Shown here piece after piece: positions 13,282 to 20,639 of a stretch of DNA of 64,000 nt. Below the pieces are notes generated by a model. It did not search any database and had not been told where the DNA came from. It saw nothing but the letters and a program-made list of their open reading frames with translations. This stretch comes from a virus. The stretch's first letter is position 1; each line of letters opens with the position of its first letter. The stretch is from IMG/VR virus record IMGVR_UViG_3300036861_000805, positions 1 through 64,000 of that record. The stretch is one strand, 5' to 3'. The position numbers and the translations under genes were made by a program.

Positions 13282-13709
13282 CGCGATCTGAGCACAACGT
13301 GCTCTGCCCGGATTGCAGGCAGCCGGTGCGCCCCTGCAATCTGAACCGTCACCGTCGCACGCACCTGCCGCGGCCGGTGAGAAGGACGACGGCGGGCTAC
13401 CAGTGGACGAAGTTCACGCGCCCGAAGCGGCCGCTCATTCAGTACCGAGATCATGACCGGCGCTACGACGAGGCGTTCCCGCGCGGCGAGGGACGTTATC
13501 GCTTCCGTGTGTACCGTCTGCGCGCCGGCGAGTTGCAGCTGCTCGCCGCTGCTCCCGATCCACCTGGCTACGGAGTCGCGCTCTTCGAGCTCTACGAGGA
13601 CGGTGAGTACATCGTCGACGACGCGACGGGCATCCTCGACACGATCGAAGATCCGGGCGACTGGATCGTGCACCCGTTCGCGCTCGGTAGACGAAGGGAG
13701 GCGGCATGA
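13278..13709 (+). CDS. 143-residue protein with C2H2-like zinc finger
   Basis: N-terminal LCPDCRQPVRPCNLNRHRRT matches C-x2-C-x12-H-x3-H, a classical zinc finger. The remaining domain (residues 50-140) is strand-rich with aromatic and acidic residues (YRFRVYRLRAGELQLLAAAP). A nucleic-acid-binding accessory protein is likely. The finger resembles that ending the array-2 protein only in layout. Confidence 0.75.
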   Translation: MTRSEHNVLCPDCRQPVRPCNLNRHRRTHLPRPVRRTTAGYQWTKFTRPKRPLIQYRDHDRRYDEAFPRGEGRYRFRVYRLRAGELQLLAAAPDPPGYGVALFELYEDGEYIVDDATGILDTIEDPGDWIVHPFALGRRREAA

Positions 13710-13864
13710 ACGCAACGAACGAAACAGACATTGAAAGACTGTGCGGAGAGATCGCGCAGCTCATAAAAGCCCTGCGAGCCGTGGAGGAAATTGCACTGGA
13801 TCACCGCGAGCGCCATATCGCGTTTCAGCTGATCCTCCGCGAAATCCAAAGGGTGCTTCCGTGA
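13706..13864 (+). CDS. 52-residue helical protein
   Basis: ATGA junction with the previous gene and GTGA with the next. Reads MNATNETDIERLCGEIAQLI, an amphipathic helical hairpin ending FQLILREIQRVLP. Function unknown. Confidence 0.6.
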   Translation: MNATNETDIERLCGEIAQLIKALRAVEEIALDHRERHIAFQLILREIQRVLP

Positions 13865-13896
13865 CACACGAGCCGACACCCGCGAAGTTGTCATGA
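13861..13896 (+). CDS. 11-residue bridging mini-ORF
   Basis: GTG at 13861 overlaps the upstream TGA and encodes MTHEPTPAKLS. Its TGA overlaps the next ATG at 13893. It probably lets ribosomes pass from one gene to the next across a 28-base gap. Confidence 0.4.
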   Translation: MTHEPTPAKLS

Positions 13897-14015
13897 CCCA
13901 TCCGTGGCCGTATCTGCTCGGCGTCGGCATCGGCTGGGTTACAGCAGGCGGCTTCGTCGCCGCGGCCTTCTGGTTGGAGAAGAAGGTGGGACGTGACGCG
14001 CGTCGCCGCCGCTAA
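13893..14015 (+). CDS. 40-residue single-pass membrane protein
   Basis: MTHPWPYLLGVGIGWVTAGG continues into FVAAAFWLEKK, one hydrophobic helix, and ends in a basic cluster (GRDARRRR), giving an N-out/C-in topology by the positive-inside rule. It overlaps the next gene by 23 bases. Confidence 0.6.
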   Translation: MTHPWPYLLGVGIGWVTAGGFVAAAFWLEKKVGRDARRRR

Positions 14016-14538
14016 CGCCTGGCTCGACGAGTACCGCGAGCGGGTGCCCGAACGGGTCCTCGAGATGGCTCGCCTACACGTGGAGGAGTGCTTAAGCTAC
14101 GCGCAGATCGGGGAGCGCTACGGGATTTCCAGGCAGCGCGTCGGGCAGCTGCTCACGCCGCTTGACCTCGCGCATCCCGAGGTTCAGCGCAGAGATGAGG
14201 AGGGACTGCGCAAGGCAGCCAGGCGCATCGAGCAACGGCGCTCGACACTCGCAGTCGAAGCGGAGAAGCTCGGCTACAGCTCAGGGGACTCGTTGCGCAC
14301 GGCGCTCTGGAGGATCGGGCTCAAGGTGCACGAACCCCCTCCGGCCATGCCGAAACACGGGACTGTCGCCCGCTATCGACGCGGATGCCAGTGCACGCGC
14401 TGCCGCAGAGCGAACGCCGACTATGCCCGCGAGCGCTACCAGGAAGCTCGCTCAACGGCTGAGGCCCGAGAGCAGGCGCGCGTGAAAGCACGCGCGAAAC
14501 GCGCCGAGAAGCGGCGCAGGAAGGAGATGATGGAATGA
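13993..14538 (+). CDS. helix-turn-helix protein (sigma region 4-like)
   Basis: 181 residues from GTG 13993. Residues 20-55 hold ARLHVEECLSYAQIGERYGI then SRQRVGQLL, a helix-turn-helix like sigma-70 region 4. A central domain (SGDSLRTALWRIG) follows, then GTVARYRRGCQCTRCRRANA, a Cys motif common in actinobacterial and phage DNA-binding proteins. The C-terminus is a long basic helix. Likely a DNA-binding regulator of phage genes. Confidence 0.75.
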   Translation: MTRVAAANAWLDEYRERVPERVLEMARLHVEECLSYAQIGERYGISRQRVGQLLTPLDLAHPEVQRRDEEGLRKAARRIEQRRSTLAVEAEKLGYSSGDSLRTALWRIGLKVHEPPPAMPKHGTVARYRRGCQCTRCRRANADYARERYQEARSTAEAREQARVKARAKRAEKRRRKEMME

Positions 14539-14777
14539 CCAGCCACACATATCACGAGGACTCGCACACGCATGGGCTAGCAGACGATTGCCCGCGCTGT
14601 TACGAGCATTCTCTGCATCCGTTCGAGTCGCTCGACGAGAGCAACATCCGCAACCTCGCACTCCGCGTCGAGCAGAACCTAGACGCGCGCTCGGAGAACG
14701 AGCGCACGGCCATGAACGTCATCGACATGGTGCTCTTCCGCGCCAGGCGGCTTAAGGCCATGGGAATCGAGATCTGA
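14535..14777 (+). CDS. 80-residue hypothetical protein
   Basis: Starts MTSHTYHEDSHTHGLADDCP; the His-rich N-terminus with DDCPRCYEH could bind metal, and a helical C-terminal half follows. ATGA coupled to the regulator upstream. Function unknown. Confidence 0.7.
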   Translation: MTSHTYHEDSHTHGLADDCPRCYEHSLHPFESLDESNIRNLALRVEQNLDARSENERTAMNVIDMVLFRARRLKAMGIEI

Positions 14778-14794
14778 AAGGAGGCGTATCGACG

Positions 14795-15037
14795 TTGACA
14801 GTCCACAACGCCGTATTGCAAGTCGGGGACGAGGTCTTTCACTTCTCGTCTCTCGACGGGGAGTCCTGGCTGCCCGTGACGCGGCCGGGGAACGAAGGTG
14901 AAGAGGAGAAGATCCACAATCTCTTTGAGGGCGACGGCAATTTCAAGCCGATGGCCTTCACGAAGTCCTACCTAGAAGGGCAGGGCGCACTGTTCACGAT
15001 GGATTCTCAGACTGAGAATCAGGAGGAGGCAGGATGA
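14795..15037 (+). CDS. 80-residue hypothetical protein
   Basis: TTG start 13 bases after GAAAGGAGG. Reads MTVHNAVLQVGDEVFHFSSL; beta-rich, then an acidic tail (MDSQTENQEEAG) encoded by palindrome site 12. Function unknown. Confidence 0.7.
   Translation: MTVHNAVLQVGDEVFHFSSLDGESWLPVTRPGNEGEEEKIHNLFEGDGNFKPMAFTKSYLEGQGALFTMDSQTENQEEAG
15002..15020. promoter_or_regulatory. dispersed palindrome, site 12
   Basis: GATTCTCAG-A-CTGAGAATC, perfect 9-base arms, followed at once by AGGAGGAGG of the next gene. Confidence 0.75.
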
Positions 15038-15327
15038 CACGCACCGAAGTGCTCAACCTGGTGCACCCCTCGGTGCTCGTCTACTTCGAGCAACCGCTCA
15101 GAAGCGCAGCGGGCACCGACTTGTTCCAGGCCGGTGAAGTCGGAGCGATTGAGCTTCGTCGGATCGACTCCTGGGGCGACGAAATCGCGCTCTACAACTC
15201 GCCACTCTTGCCGAAGCACGCGATCGGCTTTTGCACAGCGAACGAACTAGCGGGCAAGGTGAGACTCGCGACACGCGATGAAGAGATCGCGTGGATCATA
15301 AGAGCAGCACGAAAGGAGGCGTCATGA
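15034..15327 (+). CDS. 97-residue hypothetical protein
   Basis: Starts MTRTEVLNLVHPSVLVYFEQ. Strand-rich with a helical C-terminus (EEIAWIIRAARKEAS). The ATGA start junction is preceded by AGGAGGAGG, which follows the palindrome. No motif recognised. Confidence 0.75.
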   Translation: MTRTEVLNLVHPSVLVYFEQPLRSAAGTDLFQAGEVGAIELRRIDSWGDEIALYNSPLLPKHAIGFCTANELAGKVRLATRDEEIAWIIRAARKEAS

Positions 15328-15530
15328 TGACGCTTGCAGAGGAACTGCTGCGTGAGTCCGGAGGCGATCCCGTGCAGGCTGCGGTGATCATGGCCGAGGC
15401 CCTCATGCAGGACGATCCCGCCACCTTCAAGGCGGGATACACCCAGGCCAACGCGGAGATCGCCGCGGCCGAGTACATGGGCGTCGACCGGGAAACCGTG
15501 CACGATGCCCTAGAAAGGAGAAAGAGCTAG
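15324..15530 (+). CDS. 68-residue helical protein
   Basis: Starts MMTLAEELLRESGGDPVQAA (ATGATG; either ATG is possible). Fully helical, small Ala-rich bundle. SD AAAGGAGGC. An inverted repeat ATCCCGCC / GGCGGGAT (15415-15438) lies inside. Function unknown. Confidence 0.75.
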   Translation: MMTLAEELLRESGGDPVQAAVIMAEALMQDDPATFKAGYTQANAEIAAAEYMGVDRETVHDALERRKS

Positions 15531-17360
15531 ATGGCCATTGGAACCCAACGACTCCCCGCTCCCGCCTACGACACAGACGGGTGCCCGACGTGCATCGGGA
15601 TGGGGACGCTCGAGGCCACAGATCTCTTCTGTGGCGCCGGCGGGTCGAGCCTCGGGCTCGAATTCGTGCGCTGTCCCGACTGCGGGCGGCAGCTCATCGA
15701 GGTGACGCAGTGCCTGAACCACTGGGACCTCGCAGTCGAGGCGCACAACGCGAACTTCCCGCACGCAGACCACGACGTGCATGACGTCGAGGTTGTCCCC
15801 GCATCGCGCTTCCGCAGGACGCCGCTTCTGTGGGCTTCCCCGGAGTGCGTGCATCACGCCTACTGCCGGGGGCGCAAGTCGGACGACGACTCCGCCGAGC
15901 GCTCCCGCATGACGATGAGCGACGTCGTCCGCTTCACAGAGTTCCACCGCTACGACGCCGTCATCGTCGAGAACGTGATCGAGGCGCGACTGTGGGAGCC
16001 CTTCGATCGCTGGTTCGAGGCGATCTGCAACCTGGGCTACTCAGGCCGGATCGTCTACTTCAACTCGCAATTCGCGCTTCCGACGCCGCAGTCTCGAGAT
16101 CGCATGTATGTCGTCTTCTGGCGCGACGGTCTTCCTGAGCCGGACCTCGACTTCCGGCCCACGTCTTGGTGCTCGAACTGCGAGACCATCGTCCGCGGCA
16201 TGCAGTGGTGGAAGAAGGCGAGCAAGGGGTCGCTTCGGGACACGCCCGGAAAGTTCCACTGGGGCCGTTACGGCGCTCAGTACCTGTACGTGTGTCCCCG
16301 CTGCTACCAGAACGTCGCTCCGGCCGTCGTCGGCGCGAAGTCGATCATCGACTGGGGTCTCGCCATGACGCGCATCGGAGACCGGGAGAAGCCGCTCGCC
16401 ACGAAGACGAGGGAGCGGATCCGCACGGGCCTCAAGCGTCTGGCGACGACGGAGCCGGTCACCGTGCAAGTCGGTGGCCATCTGTACGAGCGGCCGGGTT
16501 ACGCTCGCGTGTGGAGCGTGCACGATCCTCTGCGGACGGTCACGGGCACGCCCTACATGGGTCTCGTCGTGCCCGAGAAGATCAACGGGGTCGTGCTCCG
16601 AGTAGGCGGACAGTCCGCAGTGCCGCGAACACCCGGCGAGCCGACGAACACGCTCACGGCCCACGACCGACAGATGGCCCTCGTCATCCCGAACCGCGAG
16701 AACGGTGTTGGCGACGCCATCGAGGAGCCTATGCGTACCGTCACGACAGCGCCCGCGCAGCACATGCTCGTGCGAGTGAATCGCGGCGGCGATCGCAGGC
16801 CGCTGGCGATCGAGGAGCCCGTGCCAACCGTCGCCGGACACGGAGAGATGGCGCTCGTCTCTTTCCGAAATCACGGAGACGCGGCGCCGGTCGAGATCCC
16901 GGCGCACACGGTGACGAGCGGCGCCTATCACCACGGGCTCCTTGTCTACAACGGCGTGCCCGGATTCGTGCGCTCACTCGAGGACGCGGCGGGCACGGTG
17001 ACGAGCCGCGACAAGCAATCACTTCTCGTCCCCTACTACACGAACGGAAACGGCAAGAGCACGGAGATGCCGATGGGGGCGGTGACGGGCAAAGATCGGG
17101 AGGCGCTCGTCATCAGCGAGGAGGACATCAATGACTGCCTCTTCCGGATGCTGCAGTGGCCGGAACTCCTGGCCGCTCAGCAGATGCACCTGCGACCCGA
17201 CGGCAAGGCCTACAACCTGAACGCGCGGCGACGGAACAAGCGCGGCAAGTTCGTCGAGCTCTCGAACGAGCTGCGAGTGAGGATGATCGGGAATGCGGTC
17301 TCCTCGCCCGTGGCGACGATGCTCGGCAGGGCGGTCGTCCAGTCCCTCATGGCGACATGA
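15531..17360 (+). CDS. DNA cytosine-C5 methyltransferase, variant motif IV
   Basis: 609 residues. Visible C5-MTase motifs are DLFCGAGGSSLGLE (motif I, SAM binding), VIVENV (motif VI), QSRDRMYVVF (motif VIII) and MIGNAVSSPVA (motif X). The catalytic loop reads LLWASPECVHHAYCRG in place of the usual PCQ, so the Cys is kept but its Gln neighbour is not. Residues about 284-527 are a target-recognition region of about eight degenerate units (E-x-P-x-x-T-V-T then a hydrophobic LV). Four C-x2-C pairs suggest bound zinc. It probably modifies phage DNA against host restriction. The family exists in other phages and archaea, from memory. Confidence 0.88.
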   Translation: MAIGTQRLPAPAYDTDGCPTCIGMGTLEATDLFCGAGGSSLGLEFVRCPDCGRQLIEVTQCLNHWDLAVEAHNANFPHADHDVHDVEVVPASRFRRTPLLWASPECVHHAYCRGRKSDDDSAERSRMTMSDVVRFTEFHRYDAVIVENVIEARLWEPFDRWFEAICNLGYSGRIVYFNSQFALPTPQSRDRMYVVFWRDGLPEPDLDFRPTSWCSNCETIVRGMQWWKKASKGSLRDTPGKFHWGRYGAQYLYVCPRCYQNVAPAVVGAKSIIDWGLAMTRIGDREKPLATKTRERIRTGLKRLATTEPVTVQVGGHLYERPGYARVWSVHDPLRTVTGTPYMGLVVPEKINGVVLRVGGQSAVPRTPGEPTNTLTAHDRQMALVIPNRENGVGDAIEEPMRTVTTAPAQHMLVRVNRGGDRRPLAIEEPVPTVAGHGEMALVSFRNHGDAAPVEIPAHTVTSGAYHHGLLVYNGVPGFVRSLEDAAGTVTSRDKQSLLVPYYTNGNGKSTEMPMGAVTGKDREALVISEEDINDCLFRMLQWPELLAAQQMHLRPDGKAYNLNARRRNKRGKFVELSNELRVRMIGNAVSSPVATMLGRAVVQSLMAT

Positions 17361-17374
17361 CCAGCGAACCATGA
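17357..17374 (+). CDS. 5-residue bridging mini-ORF
   Basis: ATG overlaps the methyltransferase TGA, encodes MTSEP, and its own TGA overlaps the ATG at 17371. Possibly only a coupling device; could be coincidence. Confidence 0.25.
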   Translation: MTSEP

Positions 17375-17649
17375 CGACGGGACCGGAACGTGGGTCGGAG
17401 GAATATCTCGTCATCCTGGAGCGCAGGATCAAGGAGCAGCGTGATCACATCGAGAGCCTGAACGCACTACGCGAGACCGTAAGCAACCGACAGGAGCGCA
17501 AGCGCATGGAAAAGCTCGAGCGAGCTCTCGGCCGCGCGACACTCAAAATCGAGGAGCAGAAGCGGGCAATCGCTTACCTTCGCGACAGGCTCGCTGAGCA
17601 CGGAGAGGAACCAGTTCGGCGCGGTCCCCCGAAGATCCATGTGCCATGA
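17371..17649 (+). CDS. 92-residue coiled-coil protein
   Basis: Starts MTTGPERGSEEYLVILERRI. Residues 15-75 form a continuous charged coiled coil (ERKRMEKLERALGRATLKIE), followed by a basic Pro-rich end. It lies directly behind the methyltransferase and may be a partner or a DNA-binding accessory; unproven. Confidence 0.75.
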   Translation: MTTGPERGSEEYLVILERRIKEQRDHIESLNALRETVSNRQERKRMEKLERALGRATLKIEEQKRAIAYLRDRLAEHGEEPVRRGPPKIHVP

Positions 17650-17669
17650 GTAGCGGCGTGAAGTTGTGA
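17646..17669 (+). CDS. 7-residue bridging mini-ORF
   Basis: ATG 17646 overlaps the upstream TGA, encodes MSSGVKL, and its stop overlaps GTG 17666 of the next frame. Same start/stop chaining as at 13861, 17357 and 25681. Confidence 0.3.
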   Translation: MSSGVKL

Positions 17670-18124
17670 AACTCTCCGCCTGGCAGCAGGTCGCGATCGA
17701 GAACTGGACGCTGATCCCAGAGGAACAAGCGCGGCCGATCTTCGGTCATCGCTCAATCGCGGGCACGCTCGTCCTAACGGTGCGCGCGGGCTGGGGCTGA
17801 GTAGCCGAGAAGTTCGGCGGACCCGTGTGGCACGCGAGCGGAAGCACACCGGACAGGAATCCACGAGAAGGTCGCCGTCTTGCACGGGCGGGGCTCTCTG
17901 GTGTTGGTGACGCCGAGCTGGGCGAGTGGGCATATGAGGGCGAGCGACCCGGCATTTTCCACGTCCTGCGTCGGCTAACCACCGAGGAGCGCGAGGCTTT
18001 CGGCGTTCCCGAGCCCTACGACATCAGGGGTACTCCCGAGGAGCAGCGACGCGTCGCTGCCGTACTCAACGAAGCTTCGTATCTCCGTGCACACTTTCCC
18101 TGGCTTGACGAGCAGCGCCGCTAG
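17666..18124 (+). pseudogene. interrupted gene with an in-frame TGA
   Basis: From GTG 17666 the frame reads MKLSAWQQVAIENWTLIPEE and continues to RAGWG, stop (17798-17800). The same frame then runs on without another stop for 108 codons: VAEKFGGPVWHASGSTP, then GEWAYEGERPGIFHVLRRLT and YLRAHFPWLDEQRR. Both parts read like one protein of about 150 residues, and a TGG-to-TGA change would explain the break. Alternatives are readthrough, or two genes with the second starting at GTG 17825. A 13-residue remnant of the same N-terminus (MNLSVWQRIAIEN, then TAG) occurs at 26426. Confidence 0.55.
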
Positions 18125-18134
18125 GCTTCATGCT
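18105..18134 (+). promoter_or_regulatory. promoter of shared cassette type
   Basis: TTGACG (18105-18110), an 18-base spacer, and CATGCT (18129-18134). The leader then ends GCCCGTAGTTCAACCGAAAG, nearly identical to the leader at 8324-8344. Confidence 0.5.
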
Positions 18135-18177
18135 GTCAGCGTAAGACCAGCCCGTAGTTCAACCGAAAGGAGGCCAC

Positions 18178-18360
18178 GTGGCCACCCTCGTTACTGCGGC
18201 GACGCACTTCCCGCGGAAGAAGTCGAAGTCGCTGTCGTCACTGAACTCCACAGTGATAGAGGAGGTCGCCGAGGTCGCCATGCACGGCGACGATGAGATC
18301 GGCGAACCGGCTCGTGCGGACGGCACCATCGAAGTTTCCTGGGACGTGCAAGATGAGTGA
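18178..18360 (+). CDS. 60-residue hypothetical protein
   Basis: GTG start behind AAAGGAGGCCAC. Reads MATLVTAATHFPRKKSKSLS: basic N-terminal third, acidic C-terminal half (EEVAEVAMHGDDEIGEPARA). First gene after the shared-cassette promoter. Function unknown. Confidence 0.65.
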   Translation: MATLVTAATHFPRKKSKSLSSLNSTVIEEVAEVAMHGDDEIGEPARADGTIEVSWDVQDE

Positions 18361-18532
18361 ACTCGGGTCGCCGATGGCCGAAATGTCGCGGGCGATCCGC
18401 ACCACCGTCCAAAAGCACGGCCCGCGCCTTCGTGACCTGCCGAGTGAAGTGCTGAAAGACTTCGAGCAGATCGTAAGCGCCTACGCGCTCGATCTCCGTG
18501 CCGAGATCGAGCGACGGAAGGAGCAGTCATGA
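18353..18532 (+). CDS. 59-residue helical protein
   Basis: Starts MSELGSPMAEMSRAIRTTVQ and ends with a charged helix (LRAEIERRKEQS). Eight-base overlap with the previous gene, ATGA with the next. Function unknown. Confidence 0.65.
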   Translation: MSELGSPMAEMSRAIRTTVQKHGPRLRDLPSEVLKDFEQIVSAYALDLRAEIERRKEQS

Positions 18533-18753
18533 ATCTCAAACTTTCCTACGCACAGGAGCGCAACCTCATAACGCTCGTGGACCTATATCCCAAGTGGATC
18601 CGCCCCGGATATCTGCATACACGCGCGAACACGCTCGAATCACTGGCGCGGTTTGGACTCGCCCAAGAGCGAATGCGAACGGGCGTCGGCCTTTACTGGG
18701 AATACCGGGCAACGAATGAGGGCATCGCTCTCTGCAACTCGATGGGGGACTGA
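18529..18753 (+). CDS. 74-residue winged-helix-like protein
   Basis: Starts MNLKLSYAQERNLITLVDLY. The pattern of a helix (QERNLITLVDLYPKW), a second helix (NTLESLARFGLAQER) and a strand pair with EYRATNEGIALC resembles a small winged helix (MarR/phage 'repressor-like' wing). DNA binding is only suggested. Confidence 0.65.
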   Translation: MNLKLSYAQERNLITLVDLYPKWIRPGYLHTRANTLESLARFGLAQERMRTGVGLYWEYRATNEGIALCNSMGD

Positions 18754-18971
18754 TGAAACCGACACCGATGACAAGCGAGACCCTGGCTGCAGTTCTTCGA
18801 CACATGGCCGAGCGAGTCGAAAAGCATGACTCGTTCGAGGGCAGCATCCAGTACCTCATGCCCACTACCGAGAACGTACCGGACGATACGTACACACTCG
18901 TTCAGGCGAGCTACCGCATCGGAAACACGGACGGGCAAGGCGGCGTCCGGCTGATCGGAGAGGAGATCTGA
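18753..18971 (+). CDS. 72-residue hypothetical protein
   Basis: Starts MKPTPMTSETLAAVLRHMAE. TGATG junctions on both sides. N-terminal helix then a beta-rich domain (YTLVQASYRIGNTDGQGG). Coupled to the Cro/CI-type regulator downstream. Function unknown. Confidence 0.7.
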   Translation: MKPTPMTSETLAAVLRHMAERVEKHDSFEGSIQYLMPTTENVPDDTYTLVQASYRIGNTDGQGGVRLIGEEI

Positions 18972-19255
18972 TGAGCGAACTAGGCAAGCGCATCCAACGC
19001 GCGCGGCGCGGCAGCGGGTACACGCAGAAAAGCCTTGCCGAGCGCATGGGCGTGGAGTCGATCACCGTCTCACGCTGGGAGCGCGGCGTCACTCAGCCTA
19101 GCCTGCGCACGCTCGAGCGCATCTCCGCCCTCACGAAGGTACCGCTTTCGGACTTCGTCTCGGGCGACGGTGCCCCTAACGTCATCCTCGACGAGCTCAA
19201 GCGCATGCGCGAGGACATCGCGGAGATCAAGCGCGCGCTCATTCCAAGACGATGA
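18971..19255 (+). CDS. Cro/CI-type (XRE) regulator
   Basis: 94 residues. Residues 1-60 are a classical XRE helix-turn-helix: GKRIQRARRGSGYTQKSLAE, RMGVESITVSRWERG then PSLRTLERISALTKV. The C-terminal part (LDELKRMREDIAEIKRAL) is a coiled coil for dimerisation. It is one of two XRE proteins here and is a candidate for binding the dispersed palindromes, most of which lie in this rightward block. That link is inference. Confidence 0.9.
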   Translation: MSELGKRIQRARRGSGYTQKSLAERMGVESITVSRWERGVTQPSLRTLERISALTKVPLSDFVSGDGAPNVILDELKRMREDIAEIKRALIPRR

Positions 19256-19503
19256 AGGAAACCATGACGAAAACGAGCAACCTCGATCAGGGCCTACTGG
19301 CGCAGGTGCGGCCCTCGGGCAAACACGACTCCGCGGCAAGACGCCGAACAGTGCGACGAGGCCGGGAACGCGGCTGTTGGTTGTATGTCCCCGCTGAGGT
19401 GATGGCCGAGGTCGGCGTGCGGCCGACCGATCCTCCGCCCTTCTACCGCACATGGGCGGGACACAAGCGAACCGTACTCGTCCAGTTCTACGACGAGCGA
19501 TGA
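19252..19503 (+). CDS. 83-residue basic protein
   Basis: Starts MKETMTKTSNLDQGLLAQVR. The basic N-terminal half (SAARRRTVRRGRERGC) leads into an AbrB-like strand pattern (WLYVPAEVMAEVGV) and a strand-rich end (HKRTVLVQFYDER). ATGA junction with the regulator. Possibly DNA binding. Confidence 0.65.
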   Translation: MKETMTKTSNLDQGLLAQVRPSGKHDSAARRRTVRRGRERGCWLYVPAEVMAEVGVRPTDPPPFYRTWAGHKRTVLVQFYDER

Positions 19504-19513
19504 GGGAGTAGCT

Positions 19514-19690
19514 GTGTATATCGACGAGCAGCAGCAGTTGAAGCAGGAGCTTCTTGCTCTCCGCCAGTCTCTTACACCGCCACCCAGCTGCGCACAAGGG
19601 CACCTATTCAGGAAGAAGAAAGGAGGCGTACTCGAATGCGAGCGCTGTCTAATGACCCCCTTCGGCGTGCTCAGAGAGGAGGACCGATGA
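19514..19690 (+). CDS. 58-residue zinc-binding protein
   Basis: GTG start after GAGGGAG. Reads MYIDEQQQLKQELLALRQSL, then CAQGHLF and LECERCLM, a C-x3-H / C-x2-C zinc motif. ATGA junction with the next gene. Confidence 0.65.
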   Translation: MYIDEQQQLKQELLALRQSLTPPPSCAQGHLFRKKKGGVLECERCLMTPFGVLREEDR

Positions 19691-19875
19691 GCAGTTGGGA
19701 AGTCTTCAGCCAGGAGGTGGCGTGCCCGGGGTGCGGCGCGCAGTACACATATCTCGTGGAAGCTCCGCCGATCGCAATGGTCGTGCGGCGCTTCGTGAAC
19801 GACGAAGGGCGCGAAGTCGGGGAGGACTGCCCACGCTGCTGGGAGCCGCTGCCCGTACCCGAGGAAGCGCTGTGA
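19687..19875 (+). CDS. 62-residue zinc-ribbon protein
   Basis: Starts MSSWEVFSQEVACPGCGAQY; CPGC and CPRC pairs about 36 residues apart form a zinc ribbon around a beta hairpin. GTGA coupling to the next gene. Function unknown. Confidence 0.75.
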   Translation: MSSWEVFSQEVACPGCGAQYTYLVEAPPIAMVVRRFVNDEGREVGEDCPRCWEPLPVPEEAL

Positions 19876-20087
19876 TCCCTTTGGAACGTGAAGTGCTGAG
19901 CGAATGGCGCGGTGCCGAGGCGGTTGCCCTCTACGGCGTCTGCGCATGCGAGAAAGCCACGCTCCAGAACCAGACGTGGTATGTGGTGCGCGAGAGCCGC
20001 CTGGAGCGGGACGGCCACATCTCGACTCACGGCTACGTCAGGTGCGCCCTCTGCCGCCGACCCTTGGGCTGGTGGGATCGTGCCTAG
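19872..20087 (+). CDS. 71-residue zinc-binding protein
   Basis: GTG start overlapping the previous stop. Reads MIPLEREVLSEWRGAEAVAL with a CACE motif and RCALCRRPLGW near the end, a split zinc knuckle. Third zinc protein in a row. Function unknown. Confidence 0.7.
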   Translation: MIPLEREVLSEWRGAEAVALYGVCACEKATLQNQTWYVVRESRLERDGHISTHGYVRCALCRRPLGWWDRA

Positions 20088-20319
20088 CTCTCAGACTGAT
20101 AACGCATTTGAAGCCAAGCTCCGTCGCCTCGCCGAGGCCCTGCCGGCGGCAGTCTACGTCGGCCCACGGATCCTCCAGCATCCCCAGGGACGCTCCGAGT
20201 GGCACGTCGTGTCCGTGATGCACGAGAACGGTCGTTGGCAGGCCGTCTACTGCAAGACGCAGGAGATGGCCCAGGCGATCGAGCAGGCAGCCCGCTATGC
20301 CGAAAGGATCTCCAAGTGA
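20080..20319 (+). CDS. 79-residue hypothetical protein
   Basis: GTG start; the first codons (MPSSQTDNAF) are encoded by palindrome site 13. Then an alpha/beta domain (AVYVGPRILQHPQGRSEWHV) with a C-terminal helix. It resembles small single-domain proteins that bind DNA or metal, without a firm match. Confidence 0.65.
   Translation: MPSSQTDNAFEAKLRRLAEALPAAVYVGPRILQHPQGRSEWHVVSVMHENGRWQAVYCKTQEMAQAIEQAARYAERISK
20087..20103. promoter_or_regulatory. dispersed palindrome, site 13
   Basis: GCTCTCAG-A-CTGATAAC; the inner 5-base arms are perfect and the outer arms mismatch. It lies just inside the 20080 gene. Confidence 0.6.
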
Positions 20320-20609
20320 AGACGATCTGGAAGTTCCCGCTGCATCATGCTGCCGACGAGGTCAGTATCGACATGCCTAAGGGGGCACGGATTCTCACGG
20401 TTCAGATGCAGGGAGAGACGCCCTGCCTATGGGCGGGCGTCGACCCCAACGCCGTGCTCGAGGCGCGAAGGATCTTGATCATGGGTACCGGACACCCGCG
20501 CCATGAACTGCAGTGGCTCGACGGCGACGAAAGCTCCCTGCGCTACATCGGCACTGTGCAAATGGCTGGCGGACAGCTCGTCTACCACTTCTTCGAGTGG
20601 CGGGGCTAG
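20316..20609 (+). CDS. 97-residue conserved phage/bacterial protein
   Basis: GTGA coupled. Starts MKTIWKFPLHHAADEVSIDM. The pattern 'IDMPKGARILTVQMQGETPC' with 'LWA.VDP' and 'GTGHPRHELQWL' followed by 'YIGT' matches a common small family of unknown function, found in many phages and plasmids (recognised by pattern, from memory). Cytoplasmic. Confidence 0.75.
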   Translation: MKTIWKFPLHHAADEVSIDMPKGARILTVQMQGETPCLWAGVDPNAVLEARRILIMGTGHPRHELQWLDGDESSLRYIGTVQMAGGQLVYHFFEWRG

Positions 20610-20614
20610 CGTGT

Positions 20615-20637
20615 CCGAGTCAGCGCGTAAAGTTACC
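20615..20637 (+). promoter_or_regulatory. GCGTAAAGTTACCG motif, copy 1 (putative promoter)
   Basis: TAAAGT (20628-20633) lies 6 bases before the ATG at 20640, fitting a leaderless transcript. At least 20 of these 23 bases recur at 27817-27839, and the core appears inverted at 32156-32174. Confidence 0.45.
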
Positions 20638-20639
20638 GC

